Below are positions 17,954-27,248 of a DNA stretch of 54,427 nucleotides, piece by piece. Source of the stretch: an uncultured Dokdonia sp. (lineage in GTDB: Bacteria > Bacteroidota > Bacteroidia > Flavobacteriales > Flavobacteriaceae); NCBI RefSeq assembly GCF_947492815.1, contig NZ_CANLOB010000032.1:1-54427 (forward strand), in the 5' to 3' direction. A program made the position numbers and the translations under genes. Numbering within the stretch: position 1 is the first letter of the stretch; each line of letters begins with the position of its first letter. Below the pieces are notes generated by a model. The model did no database searches. It worked only from the letters and a program-made list of their open reading frames with translations, and was not told the origin of the DNA.

Positions 17954-18631
17954 ATGAAAACGTATTTTCTTTTCATGTTCTTTACCTTTATACAATTCTT
18001 GCAAGCCCAACAAAGCGATTTTAAAACCATCGATTTTACAAAAGCAGAGTATCTTGCAGAACGCTATAAAGGTGAAGAACTTACCAATTTACCAATACTC
18101 GCACATCACCTAACGTATACCTTAGATACCGATGTAGAGCGTTTTAGAGCTATCTATTATTGGGTATGCCATAATATTAAAGGTGAATATGGCTTGATGC
18201 AAAAAAACAATCGTAAACGCCAAAAACTAAAAGACCATCCAGCAATACTACATGCTTGGAATCATCAATTTAAAAGACAGGTATTTAAAAAACTAATCAA
18301 TGATAAAGAAACCCTTTGCACAGGATATGCTTATCTAATTAAAGAGTTGTCTAGACTTGCTGGTTTAGAGTGCAAAATTGTTAATGGGTATGGTCTAGAT
18401 GGAAGTATGAAATCTAAAAATTTGGATATCCCTAACCATTCCTGGAACGCTATTAAACTACAAGGTAAATGGTATCTATGCGATGCCACTTGGTCTAGTG
18501 GCTTTACAGATGTAACCACTGAATTATTTGAATTTGATTATGATAATTCATTCTTCTTAATGAAGCCTTCCATATTTATAAAAACACATCAACCTGTAGA
18601 TGAAACTTGGACATTACTTCCTGAAAAATGA
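17954..18631 (+). CDS. Secreted transglutaminase-like (papain-fold) protein
   Basis: 225 residues: signal peptide 1-18 (…LQAQ), then a transglutaminase/kyphoscoliosis-peptidase-like core with the full triad: C122 in TLCTGYAYL, H162 in PNHSWNAI, D177 in LCDATWSSG. Family members act as cysteine proteases or cross-linkers in the periplasm. Forms an operon with the upstream CarboxypepD_reg-like gene (10-base gap), which might be a binding partner. Confidence 0.88.
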   Translation: MKTYFLFMFFTFIQFLQAQQSDFKTIDFTKAEYLAERYKGEELTNLPILAHHLTYTLDTDVERFRAIYYWVCHNIKGEYGLMQKNNRKRQKLKDHPAILHAWNHQFKRQVFKKLINDKETLCTGYAYLIKELSRLAGLECKIVNGYGLDGSMKSKNLDIPNHSWNAIKLQGKWYLCDATWSSGFTDVTTELFEFDYDNSFFLMKPSIFIKTHQPVDETWTLLPEK

Positions 18632-18650
18632 TACTGGAATGTTTCTGGGT

Positions 18651-18668
18651 ACGCTTTCGCGAAAGCGT
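18651..18668. repeat. Dispersed palindrome copy 5
   Basis: 18-bp palindrome ACGCTTTCGCGAAAGCGT, 20 bases after the transglutaminase-like gene; no ordinary terminator is seen there, so it may act as the 3' hairpin. Confidence 0.95.
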
Positions 18669-18826
18669 GTATAGCATTTTCTAGATTTAATAACGTATTC
18701 ATTACAAGAAATTTGATGTGCAAAAAAAACGACTAACAACAACTACAAAAGTTACCCCCATAGAATACAAATTATTAAGTACCTTTAATTACTAGCACAC
18801 TATAGATAAAAAGTAAAAGGTCATAT

Positions 18827-19930
18827 ATGAATATCGTTCTAAACAACTGGAAAAATAAAATTACTATACTTAGGTATATAGTAGTTTTAGTCGCTATTTC
18901 TATTACCGCTTGTAACGGACAAGACCATATAAAAGATCCGGAAAAAGCAACCGAAAACATACAATCGCAACAAAAACAAACAACGCCACCCGCTGTTGAG
19001 TATAGCGCTACACAACTCTTATCTCCTCCCATAAGTGACTTTGTACGTAGGATATTTCAAGACTCAAAAGGTAATGTATGGTTAGGGACTAATGGAGATG
19101 GTGTTGCGCGCTACAACGGACAGTCTTTGGAGTATTTTACGATTAAAAATGGTTTTGAAGGGGCTGCTGTACGAGGTATTTTAGAAGATCGTAATGGGGC
19201 AATTTGGTTTGGTACCAATAGAGGTATTATAAAATATAATGGAACCTCTTTTACAAATTATACAGAAAAAGAAGGTTTAGCTGATAATAATGTGTGGAGC
19301 ATGACCATAGACAAAGAAGGGATCTTATGGATAGGCACCTATCAAGGAATAAGCCTATTTGATGGTACTTCATTTACTCCTTTTACACTTCCTGAAACAA
19401 AAGAAGATCACAGAAGAGGTGTGACAAGCAAAAAAATTGTGCATAGTATTATGCAGGATAGTAAAAATCGTATGTGGTTTGGCACCAATGGCGGTGCATA
19501 TATCTACGACGGAAAATCGCTAACAAATCTCTCTGAGAAAGATGGTTTAAGTGATAATTCTGTCAATGATATTTTAGAAGACACTCAAGGAAATTTCTGG
19601 TTTGCTACTCATTTTAAAGGGATTAGTAAATACGATGGAACTACTTTTACAAATTATACCAAAGACGGTGTTATAGCAGGAGATGAAGTGTGGAGTGTAT
19701 ATGAAGATCAAAATGGGCATATTTGGTTTCCCGCAGAGAATTATGGTGTATATCGCTATGATGGTACCACATTTACAAATTTTTACAATGATCAAGGACT
19801 TACTACCAATGGAGTACAAACCGTTTATCAAGATGCTGAAGGCAGAATTTGGGCGGGAGGTTGGAAAGGGCTCTTCCTTAAAAAAGAAGAAAGTTTTGTT
19901 CCTGTAACGATACATGGTCCTTGGAAATAA
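18827..19930 (+). CDS. Beta-propeller lipoprotein (two-component-regulator propeller repeats)
   Basis: 367 residues with lipobox (ITAC29). Residues about 60-365 are repeats of the Reg_prop type found in the periplasmic sensors of hybrid two-component systems: IFQDSKGNVWLGTNGDGVARY, ILEDRNGAIWFGTNRGIIKY, IMQDSKNRMWFGTNGG, VYQDAEGRIWAGGWKGLF. The repeats suggest one seven-bladed propeller. No kinase domain follows and none is adjacent, so it is a free propeller, perhaps a ligand-binding lipoprotein. Single gene. Confidence 0.85.
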   Translation: MNIVLNNWKNKITILRYIVVLVAISITACNGQDHIKDPEKATENIQSQQKQTTPPAVEYSATQLLSPPISDFVRRIFQDSKGNVWLGTNGDGVARYNGQSLEYFTIKNGFEGAAVRGILEDRNGAIWFGTNRGIIKYNGTSFTNYTEKEGLADNNVWSMTIDKEGILWIGTYQGISLFDGTSFTPFTLPETKEDHRRGVTSKKIVHSIMQDSKNRMWFGTNGGAYIYDGKSLTNLSEKDGLSDNSVNDILEDTQGNFWFATHFKGISKYDGTTFTNYTKDGVIAGDEVWSVYEDQNGHIWFPAENYGVYRYDGTTFTNFYNDQGLTTNGVQTVYQDAEGRIWAGGWKGLFLKKEESFVPVTIHGPWK

Positions 19931-19965
19931 TACATTTCATAAACCAACGACTCATCGTATTAATC

Positions 19966-20151
19966 TTAAAACAGCGTACTATGTAAGTCGTTCATTGCTT
20001 CTACCATAGTAGCCCCATAACCACGTATAATTTCAAAACCAGTCAAATCAACTAAACTTACAACATGCTGATCCTCGTATTGTTCAAATTTTAAATGCTT
20101 TAACTCTCCTAATACAATATCGGCAAGATTCATTTTATCTAAAATATTCAT
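19966..20151 (-). CDS. Small conserved-looking protein of unknown function
   Basis: 61 residues (NLADIVLGELKHLKFEQYED, FEIIRGYGATMVEAMNDL): a compact mixed alpha/beta cytoplasmic protein, recognisable only as a short hypothetical. Real coding is supported by balanced composition, an ATG start and location downstream of a Crp/Fnr gene on the same strand (110-base gap). Function unknown. Confidence 0.6.
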   Translation of the reverse strand: MNILDKMNLADIVLGELKHLKFEQYEDQHVVSLVDLTGFEIIRGYGATMVEAMNDLHSTLF

Positions 20152-20261
20152 ATCACATTATTTTTTGTTTCTAATTACTACAAATGTATAGAGGTCATTA
20201 AAAAACACATGTGACATATGTCAATAAATAAACTACCCTAGTTTATAAGAGAAAGACTCCC

Positions 20262-20837
20262 CTATAATGAGACTTTCTTACGTATTCTACTTAGTGTTTC
20301 TCTGGTAATTCCAAGAAATGATGATAATTCTTTTTGAGGAAGTTTTTGTATAAAGTGGGGCATATTATGAAGTACATAATCATATTTTTGTGTAGCAGAA
20401 AGGGCTTGTAAAAAAAACAAACGCTCGTCAGATTGAATAAAATAGATCTCTAGCATTTCTCTAAAAAAAGTCTCTACCGCATGATATTTTGCTGCTAGAC
20501 GATAACAATTTTCTCTAGAAATATGAATATACTCACAATCTTCAATAACTGCTATTTCTTCCTTGCTCGTTTTTTGAGTTACAAAACTCGTATAAGCAGT
20601 AACAAGATCATTTTCAAAATTAAACCATGTTATATGCTCTGTCCCGTCTTCTTTATATCTATATTGTTTTGCTATCCCTTTTTGTAACACATATAATTGA
20701 TCGCATATACTACCATGAGATACTAAAATGTCACCCTTTTTAGCATTCCCCGATTTAAATGCTCCTTGGAACTCTAAAAAAGCCTGGTTATTTTTTGATT
20801 CAAGAGCTTCTAGTCTTTGTGACATTATATCATTCAT
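20262..20837 (-). CDS. Crp/Fnr-family transcriptional regulator (1)
   Basis: 191 residues: cyclic-nucleotide-binding-like beta-barrel (about 25-115; VLQKGIAKQYRYKEDGTEHI) and a C-terminal winged helix (about 150-191; LPQKELSSFLGITRETLSRI). The phosphate-binding cassette of true cAMP receptors is absent, typical for Bacteroidota members of unknown ligand. Start at 20837 or at the Met three codons later. Divergent from the 21016 operon, a plausible target. Confidence 0.9.
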   Translation of the reverse strand: MNDIMSQRLEALESKNNQAFLEFQGAFKSGNAKKGDILVSHGSICDQLYVLQKGIAKQYRYKEDGTEHITWFNFENDLVTAYTSFVTQKTSKEEIAVIEDCEYIHISRENCYRLAAKYHAVETFFREMLEIYFIQSDERLFFLQALSATQKYDYVLHNMPHFIQKLPQKELSSFLGITRETLSRIRKKVSL

Positions 20838-21015
20838 ACAATAGGTATTATAAGTACTAAGATAACGTTTGTATGGCTAAAAAATAACCTCTTATTGTTA
20901 AGTGTATCTTATGTTAGAAATATCACAAAATATAGAGTTACCCGATTTTCCCTCACAATACGTATCTTTAGCAATGAACATTCATTCTAATACACATTAA
21001 TAACTACGACCATTT

Positions 21016-21501
21016 ATGAATAAAAAAGCTACCTACACGATCATTTTGCTTTTAGGGCTTTGTCAAATAGGATTTGCACAGATCTTAAATACATCAGAGA
21101 AATATTCTTTTTCATTTGAAACCCCTGTAGAATTAGAATTATACGATACAGAATCTGTACGTGTAGTGGGTTATGAAAACGATGATCTTGCGGTAGATAC
21201 AGAGATTTTTCTTGTAAATGAAGTGAGTAAAGATTACTTTGTAAATCTTGCTAGAACTACCGAAATTGTAGCTTCTCAATTAAGCCTACATGAGGTACAA
21301 ACAGCTCAAAAACTAACAACTGTCGCCAAAGGGTATTATGTACGAGCAACAGATATAGATGGTGAGACTAAAAATCCCGTTTTTGTAGTTGTCATGTACC
21401 ATCCAGAAAAAAAGATCATATACGAGGCAACTATCTATTGCTATGATAATGATGCTGATGCTGGCGAAAAAATAGCGCAAAGTTTTAGATTAATATACTA
21501 G
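21016..21501 (+). CDS. Secreted protein of unknown function, first gene of amidohydrolase operon
   Basis: 161 residues: signal peptide 1-21 (…IGFAQ) and a beta-rich body (about 25-161) with no motif I recognise. Starts 45 bases before the amidohydrolase gene on the same strand, so likely co-transcribed. Unknown function. Confidence 0.75.
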   Translation: MNKKATYTIILLLGLCQIGFAQILNTSEKYSFSFETPVELELYDTESVRVVGYENDDLAVDTEIFLVNEVSKDYFVNLARTTEIVASQLSLHEVQTAQKLTTVAKGYYVRATDIDGETKNPVFVVVMYHPEKKIIYEATIYCYDNDADAGEKIAQSFRLIY

Positions 21502-21545
21502 TATTATAAAAAACCATCCATAGAATAGAATACAAACCATCACTC

Positions 21546-23111
21546 ATGAAAAAACAACTACTTCTCACTTTAACCATTATTTTGAGTGTATACGCTTTCG
21601 CGAAAGCGCAAACACAACAAGGCCCATTTAATCAATTAATCATTCGTGGCGTTACGGTGATAAACGGTGATGGTGCTCCGCCTATTGGTCCTGTAGACAT
21701 TGTTGTAGAAAATAATGTTATTAAAGAAATAAAAGTAGTAGGTTATCCTGGTGTACCTATCGATAATTCTAAACGACCTCAACTTAAAAGCGGAGGGAAA
21801 GAACTAGATGCTAATGGCATGTATCTCTTACCTGGCTTTGTAGACATGCATGGTCATATAGGAGGTGTTGCACAAGGCGCCGATTGGGAATATGTATTTA
21901 AATTATGGATGGCACATGGCGTAACTACAGTGCGTGAGCCTTCTGGTAGAGGCATCGATTATGCACTAGATTTAAAACGTAGATCTGCAAAAAATGAAAT
22001 CATTGCACCACGTATTGTCGCTCATACAGGGTTTGGACAAGGGAGTAAAAATCCTATCACTACAGCAGAGCAAGCAAGACAATGGGTACGTGATAATGCA
22101 AAAAAAGGTGCTGATGGGATTAAGTTTTTTGGCGCAGAACCACATATCATGCAAGCTGCCCTTGAAGAAAATAAAAAACTAGGTCTTACTTCCTCTATGC
22201 ATCATGCACAAATGAGTGTAGCTCGATGGAATGTATTACACTCAGCCAGAGCAGGACTTACCTCTATGGAACATTGGTATGGATTACCTGAGGCATTGTT
22301 TACAGATCGTACGGTACAAGATTATCCATTAGATTATAATTACAATAATGAGCAACACCGTTTTGGAGAGGCAGGTCGATTATGGCAACAAGCTGCTGCG
22401 CCCTACTCTGATCATTGGAATGCTGTTATGGAAGAATTATTAGCCTTAGACTTTACGCTTGATCCTACGTTTAATATTTATGAAGCAAGTCGCGATCTCA
22501 TGAGAGCACGTAGAGCTGAATGGCATGAAGACTATACGTTACCTTCTTTATGGCGTTTTTATCAGCCTAGTAAAATCTCACATGGGTCCTACTGGCATTT
22601 CTGGGGAACAGAAGAAGAAGTTGCTTGGCGCGAAAACTACCGCTTGTGGATGACTTTTATTAATGAATATAAAAACCGAGGAGGACGGGTTACTGCTGGA
22701 TCTGATTCTGGATTTATCTTTCAACTCTATGGATTTGCATATATACGCGAATTAGAACTTTTAAGAGAAGCAGGATTTCATCCTATGGAAGTGATTAGAG
22801 CTGCAACATTGAATGGTGCCGAAGCGTTACGTATGGATGATAAAATAGGATCTGTACAAGTAGGAAAACTAGCCGATTTTGTGATTGTAGATGAAAATCC
22901 GCTTCAAAACTTAAAAGTACTGTATGGAACGGGGGCTATTAAACTTACAGAAGATAATGAGGTGATTCGTGCTGGTGGTGTAAAATACACCATTAAAGAT
23001 GGTATTATCTATGATGCTAAACAGCTATTACGTGACGTAAAAGCAATGGTAGACAAAGCCAAAGCTGAGGAAGGTGGATTTGAAATTAAACAACCCGGAG
23101 TTAAAGATTAG
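21546..23111 (+). CDS. Exported amidohydrolase-superfamily enzyme
   Basis: 521 residues: signal peptide 1-22 whose last seven residues (YAFAKAQ) are written by a dispersed palindrome copy. Then an imidazolonepropionase/prolidase-like amidohydrolase: metal ligands HxH in GFVDMHGHIGG (about 100), KFFGAEPH (about 195), SMHHAQ (about 220), late Asp in TAGSDSGF, and C-terminal beta-sandwich (GKLADFVIVDENPLQNLKVL). Probably a periplasmic metal-dependent hydrolase of a cyclic amide or peptide; substrate unknown. Between an unknown secreted protein and a two-helix membrane protein in one operon. Confidence 0.9.
   Translation: MKKQLLLTLTIILSVYAFAKAQTQQGPFNQLIIRGVTVINGDGAPPIGPVDIVVENNVIKEIKVVGYPGVPIDNSKRPQLKSGGKELDANGMYLLPGFVDMHGHIGGVAQGADWEYVFKLWMAHGVTTVREPSGRGIDYALDLKRRSAKNEIIAPRIVAHTGFGQGSKNPITTAEQARQWVRDNAKKGADGIKFFGAEPHIMQAALEENKKLGLTSSMHHAQMSVARWNVLHSARAGLTSMEHWYGLPEALFTDRTVQDYPLDYNYNNEQHRFGEAGRLWQQAAAPYSDHWNAVMEELLALDFTLDPTFNIYEASRDLMRARRAEWHEDYTLPSLWRFYQPSKISHGSYWHFWGTEEEVAWRENYRLWMTFINEYKNRGGRVTAGSDSGFIFQLYGFAYIRELELLREAGFHPMEVIRAATLNGAEALRMDDKIGSVQVGKLADFVIVDENPLQNLKVLYGTGAIKLTEDNEVIRAGGVKYTIKDGIIYDAKQLLRDVKAMVDKAKAEEGGFEIKQPGVKD
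21593..21608. repeat. Dispersed palindrome copy 6 (in a signal-peptide coding region)
   Basis: CGCTTTCGCGAAAGCG in frame as (Y)AFAKA, forming the c-region of the amidohydrolase signal peptide. Confidence 0.95.
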
Positions 23112-23114
23112 TCA

Positions 23115-23705
23115 ATGGATTATATAATTATTCTTGTTTTAATAGGAGTTATGATAGTTCCTATTTTAATCGCTTACTATTATGATTATAAAAGTAATCC
23201 AAAAGAGTTTTCATCATCTTTAAAAATAGATCTAGTAGATCTAAAAAAATTATTACGTTGGGTAATTTTTTCTCTTCTAGCACTAGGAATCAATTCTCTT
23301 TACAAAGCTGTCATCCCTTTTAATAAAGAGCATGGAATAGTTTTCAACCAAGAAAGAGAAAATCTTGGATTACCTTTACTAGATGAAACTTGGTATTTAG
23401 ATAAAGATCGCTCTGAACAATTTACTACGTATTGGAGGAAAAATGATGTTCAAAAAGGATTGTTTAAGAAAGAAATAACCTATAGTATTTTTGATATTAA
23501 AGCAGAAACCAGCTATTATAAAAATCCTGATTATCAAAATAAAATAGGAAATTCATCTATTTATGTGTGGTCTATTTATGATTTTAGTACTACATCTACT
23601 ACCTATTTTATGAACAATCCTAAATATGGATTTCCATTTGAGCCTAAGCAAGACAAAACAATAGAAATATCTCAAGAAGCATTTAAGGAGTATCTATTAA
23701 AATAA
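23115..23705 (+). CDS. Membrane protein of unknown function, last gene of amidohydrolase operon
   Basis: 196 residues: N-terminal helix (3-21), second helix (about 48-66), then a soluble domain (about 75-196; DETWYLDKDRSEQFTTYWRK). Start lies 3 bases after the amidohydrolase stop, so coupled. No family recognised. Confidence 0.75.
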   Translation: MDYIIILVLIGVMIVPILIAYYYDYKSNPKEFSSSLKIDLVDLKKLLRWVIFSLLALGINSLYKAVIPFNKEHGIVFNQERENLGLPLLDETWYLDKDRSEQFTTYWRKNDVQKGLFKKEITYSIFDIKAETSYYKNPDYQNKIGNSSIYVWSIYDFSTTSTTYFMNNPKYGFPFEPKQDKTIEISQEAFKEYLLK

Positions 23706-24248
23706 AAGATATTAACCAGGATCCTCCTATATATTGAAACGAGTTCAGTAAACAGCGGGATGAATTCAACTATTTATTTTGTATGTGTCTTTCAGGCTTT
23801 ACAAGACTGTTTCTTATGAATAAAAAACACGTTACCCAATAAAGAATAACGTGTTTTCATTTTAAAATAGAATCTTAACCCAAAGGTTGCTCTCATTGAA
23901 AAGTCTCAAAAGAAGGTACTATTGTACTTCTTTTTGATTAGAGTCTTTCTCCATCAAAGTTCCTACAACAATCACTTAAAAAGTAATGACTGTCTTCACT
24001 TACAAAGGCAAAATACATCTTTCACAAAAGTGTCTTACAAAGTAGTAGTGTTCATAGTCTATCAAAGCGATTTTTACACCACTAAGACACACATACGTTT
24101 TACCAAAACCTTTGCACTAATGCGATTATAAGTTGCCAGAGCAGGCTATACACATATCAAATCTAGTCTCATGACTGTTTTCATAAAGGTACTTCTCGTA
24201 TAAAGTCATCCTACCCAGTTAAGGTTATTCTATTTATGAGCATATTGC
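23706..24248. other. Gene-poor stretch between amidohydrolase operon and fibre island
   Basis: 543 bases with one good hairpin (23824-23857) and a weaker one (about 23908-23936, AAAAGAAG…CTTCTTTT). The open frame at 23922 starts with TTG and has no protein-like pattern; I see no gene here. It may be a decayed end of the neighbouring accessory island. Confidence 0.6.
23824..23857. terminator. Terminator hairpin
   Basis: Perfect 11-bp stem AAAACACGTTA / TAACGTGTTTT with a 12-base loop, A-run before and T-rich after; probably serves the plus-strand operon. Confidence 0.7.
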
Positions 24249-24971
24249 TTAATCAAAAGCAAAATTTATAGCATCTGTTGTTTCACCACTTCCCAAAACT
24301 ATTTTTAGGTCTATAGGATGTGATGTGTAATTCATATTATCTATAGTTATTTGTAATTTCATTTGAATCGGAACGTACGATTTTCCGTGTCGAGAGTATT
24401 TAAAAGATCCTGATCTACGTATACTCCCCGAAGGCCTAAAATCTCTAAAACTCGCGCCAGGTTTAAAATAATGAATAGGTCCTATGTCTACAATCATTTC
24501 CTTTGAAGTCACATCATATTCGGACTTTCTATTCCATAATGCGGCATCAAATGGTAATTCTTTATAAAAGCCTGCTGGTTTGATATACCCACTAGCTAAT
24601 TTCTTTTTTTGTTTATAGCGTTCTATAATAATTTTAGGTTGATGCCTTTCAATATCAATAGTTCCTTCTATTGTACACACTAATTCTTTATATTGAATTA
24701 CTCTACTTGAAAGCAATGTATAACCCGACATCTCTTCTGCAACACTTCCAAACGGAGCTTCGACTGTTTTATGGGCTTCTGCAGAAGAAGGTGAATTAGA
24801 AGCATAAAAATGATAGAACTTCGTTTGTAGAGTTCCTGAAGGTTTTAATTTTAACCCAAAGTTCAGTTCATTTAAATGCACATAAGAATCTATAAGTTGT
24901 GCAAATTGAATTTCTGTTGGTCGATCTCCATTTTCAAAATATGTCTTTAATACTTCTCTTTGTTCTCTCAT
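24249..24971 (-). CDS. RPTE-x-QF module protein 1 (fibre-like, unknown function)
   Basis: 240 residues, no signal peptide. Residues 8-40 (LKTYFENGDRPTEIQFAQLI, then DSYVHLNELN) match the N-terminus of the next gene (pattern K-x-x-F-x-x-G-x-RPTE-x-QF … DS … H). I associate this module with Bacteroidota tail-fibre-like and hypothetical surface proteins, where it may be an attachment segment. The rest is beta-rich with a Ser/Gly/Arg-rich patch (FRPSGSIRRSGSFKYSRHGK). No enzyme motif. Upstream region carries repeats shared with the next gene. Confidence 0.75.
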   Translation of the reverse strand: MREQREVLKTYFENGDRPTEIQFAQLIDSYVHLNELNFGLKLKPSGTLQTKFYHFYASNSPSSAEAHKTVEAPFGSVAEEMSGYTLLSSRVIQYKELVCTIEGTIDIERHQPKIIIERYKQKKKLASGYIKPAGFYKELPFDAALWNRKSEYDVTSKEMIVDIGPIHYFKPGASFRDFRPSGSIRRSGSFKYSRHGKSYVPIQMKLQITIDNMNYTSHPIDLKIVLGSGETTDAINFAFD

Positions 24972-25062
24972 AATGTTATTTTATCATTCTCCAAGTTAAT
25001 CCCCTGTTCATATGTTTGTCAAAAATAGACTCCTTTTTTTAAAATTATATTACGTTTTCTCA

Positions 25063-25082
25063 ATCAGATCAGTAGTTTCAGT
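25063..25082 (+). repeat. Short copy of the fibre-island repeat
   Basis: ATCAGATCAGTAGTTTCAGT; identical to 27249-27268, same orientation. Confidence 0.9.
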
Positions 25083-25164
25083 AGATCTTTAAAAACTTAT
25101 TTTAGTATTTTAGAATGACATAATGTTACTCTTTTATTAAATAACCTCTATATCATTTCTAGTA

Positions 25165-25228
25165 TCAAAAGTAAATGAAGAAATCAAAAATCAAACTATT
25201 ATTTCAAGATCAGATCAGTCGTTTCAGT
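25165..25228 (+). repeat. Long copy A of the fibre-island repeat
   Basis: 64 bases matching 27034-27097 at 61 positions, ending in the core GATCAGATCAGTCGTTTCAG. Confidence 0.9.
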
Positions 25229-25378
25229 CTTATTTATAAAAATAAAATATCAAAAAAACTTCTATAATAATACCTTACCAAGACGTAAGAAATATTAATA
25301 TCCAATCTCATTTTCAAACCTCATCTTGAAGCCCTCATACATCATTTAAGTTTAAAATCTTTTGGATACTTTCTATAA

Positions 25379-26899
25379 TTATAAGGTACCCCAAATAGTT
25401 CTTTCTGAATTACCTTGAACAACTGTGAATGTTCTTGGATTATACCCACTATTATATACAGATGCTCCTACTAGTCCTGTTTGCTCTGCAAAATTATAAT
25501 ATTCATTTCCTATTCGTAGGTTACGGATATATCCTATATGTGCTGATGCCTGTGCACCTTTAAAAATTTCATCTATAGTCCATGTATAATCGCTATTTCC
25601 TATCAAAGTTTCTGGATGATCATTCAATTTTATAAAGATATCATTATCAGCATCTCTACGAAGTCTTACAAAATTATCTTCTGCTACTGTAGCATCTAGA
25701 TTACTATTTTCTCCAAAAGTGGTTCCATTTAATGTTAAAATAGGTCTTGTCCCATTAAAATAGAAAGTGTTATCACCTAGTGCACTACTACTATGCCCTA
25801 ACATGCTTTGAACAACTCCAGATTGAATATTATTAACTCCAAATTCTACAGTAAACGCTCCTTGCAATACATGTGGTTGATCAAAAGAAGCTGTATTTTC
25901 TTGATTTAAATGTAATACGTTTAATCGTTCTTTAGACTGTCCACCTCCATTAATCCAGTAATTTCCTGTCGCTTCTAACAAGTCTATAGGAACGGTATAT
26001 GTCCCCTGTCTATATATTATACAGCTAGGAACAGAATTTAATACAAGATCACTTGTTGTATTTAATCTAAATGATACACTTGTAGCATCATATGATGTTA
26101 TCATTAGAGGATGACTACCAACAGAAGCTTCATTTAAGACAATAGTTGGTGCTAAGTTTCTACTCATTTTAACTTCAGGATGATTAATAGTTACTATATC
26201 TGTTGAAGTATCAAATGTATAGCTGAAATAACTATTAGGGATATTATCTGATGACGTATTAACAAATGTAAGATTACTATTATCTATATTTATTTTAATT
26301 GGAAATCCATTTGTAGCGGTAATACGCATAATACCTATTCTACCCCCTACAGAACCTCCTATAATATATCCTTTTGATCCATCACTCTCATCTGCTGTTG
26401 CTAGTAAGCTACCTACTACATTATCGGCATTAGGATAACATACTGCAAATTGAAAAGATCCTGTACCAAAAGGGTCTGTAATAATAAACCTTGCTCCTAT
26501 AGGTTTATGAGTAGTATTATCTAATAAATCAAATTTACCAGTTGTATTATTTTTTCTTAGTACACATTGTACATTAAAAGGTGTTATTCTTTCCCATCCG
26601 TCACTTTTTCTAATAAAATGCACAACATCGTGAAGGTAATTATCAACCACCGCAATATCTCCTTCTTGAGAATTTTCTAATAAAATGAGTTCTCTCAAAT
26701 CAACAGGGTTCGCAAGTGTTAGATATGTTGTTTTTACACCTTTTGATACTTCTAGTGTCTGTTGCAAATTTTGAATATTCTCAATAGGTATTTGGTCTTC
26801 CTTATGCCAAAAACTATCCCAAGTATTTGAAAATTGTGATTCTGTAGGTCTTAGCCCTCTTTTAAACCAGTTTTTAATTGTATTAATTGATACTGTCAT
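25379..26899 (-). CDS. RPTE-x-QF module protein 2 with LamG-like C-terminal domain (fibre-like)
   Basis: 506 residues, no signal peptide. N-terminal module residues 5-45 (TIKNWFKRGLRPTESQFSNT, then WDSFWHKEDQIPIENI), a short helical segment and beta segment typical of tail-fibre-like proteins (GDIAVVDNYLHDVVHFIRK, about 75-100), middle beta-rich part (about 110-320), then a concanavalin/LamG-like domain (about 325-475; GAFTVEFGV, NFVRLRRDADNDIFIKLND, IGYIRNLRIGN). A plausible carbohydrate-binding fibre that attaches through its N-terminus to something else. No phage structural genes are nearby. Confidence 0.78.
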   Translation of the reverse strand: MTVSINTIKNWFKRGLRPTESQFSNTWDSFWHKEDQIPIENIQNLQQTLEVSKGVKTTYLTLANPVDLRELILLENSQEGDIAVVDNYLHDVVHFIRKSDGWERITPFNVQCVLRKNNTTGKFDLLDNTTHKPIGARFIITDPFGTGSFQFAVCYPNADNVVGSLLATADESDGSKGYIIGGSVGGRIGIMRITATNGFPIKINIDNSNLTFVNTSSDNIPNSYFSYTFDTSTDIVTINHPEVKMSRNLAPTIVLNEASVGSHPLMITSYDATSVSFRLNTTSDLVLNSVPSCIIYRQGTYTVPIDLLEATGNYWINGGGQSKERLNVLHLNQENTASFDQPHVLQGAFTVEFGVNNIQSGVVQSMLGHSSSALGDNTFYFNGTRPILTLNGTTFGENSNLDATVAEDNFVRLRRDADNDIFIKLNDHPETLIGNSDYTWTIDEIFKGAQASAHIGYIRNLRIGNEYYNFAEQTGLVGASVYNSGYNPRTFTVVQGNSERTIWGTL

Positions 26900-27033
26900 T
26901 TTACTAAATTCTATTTTTAAAGTTTATATATTTTGGGTGTTTAAGTTTTCTCTAATGGGAGCACTACACTCTTATTTTAATCAAAGAATCATTCTAGAAA
27001 GAATTAACGTGACTCTCATCATTTTTACTGTTG

Positions 27034-27097
27034 TCAAAAGTAAATGAGGAAATCAAGAATCACACTATTATTTCAAGATCAGATCAGTCGTTTCAGT
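27034..27097 (+). repeat. Long copy B of the fibre-island repeat
   Basis: 61 of 64 positions match 25165-25228; located 135 bases upstream of the 506-residue gene's start. Confidence 0.9.
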
Positions 27098-27248
27098 AGT
27101 TCTTATCAAACACTTTAAACATAACATCAATGATATATTCATGCCTTACTTCTTCGTATTATTGGCATTTTGTCATCTTGATTTCCTTCATTACAACGTA
27201 CACTTCAAAAATAAAACATGACTTCATATATTGGGTGTGATTTTCAGT

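Larger units (their letters stand above)
24972..25378. other. Non-coding spacer with repeats, upstream of fibre-like gene 1
   Basis: 407 bases without a gene. It holds one short (25063-25082) and one long (25165-25228) copy of the shared repeat; otherwise very AT-rich. Confidence 0.75.

Noticed and set aside
23922..24131. 69-codon open frame in the gap before the fibre island
   Set aside because: Begins with TTG, Ser/Thr/Lys-rich random composition, no neighbour coupling.
24249..26899. Prophage or tailocin locus
   Set aside because: Only fibre-like genes are present; no capsid, tail tube, lysis or integrase genes in the window.
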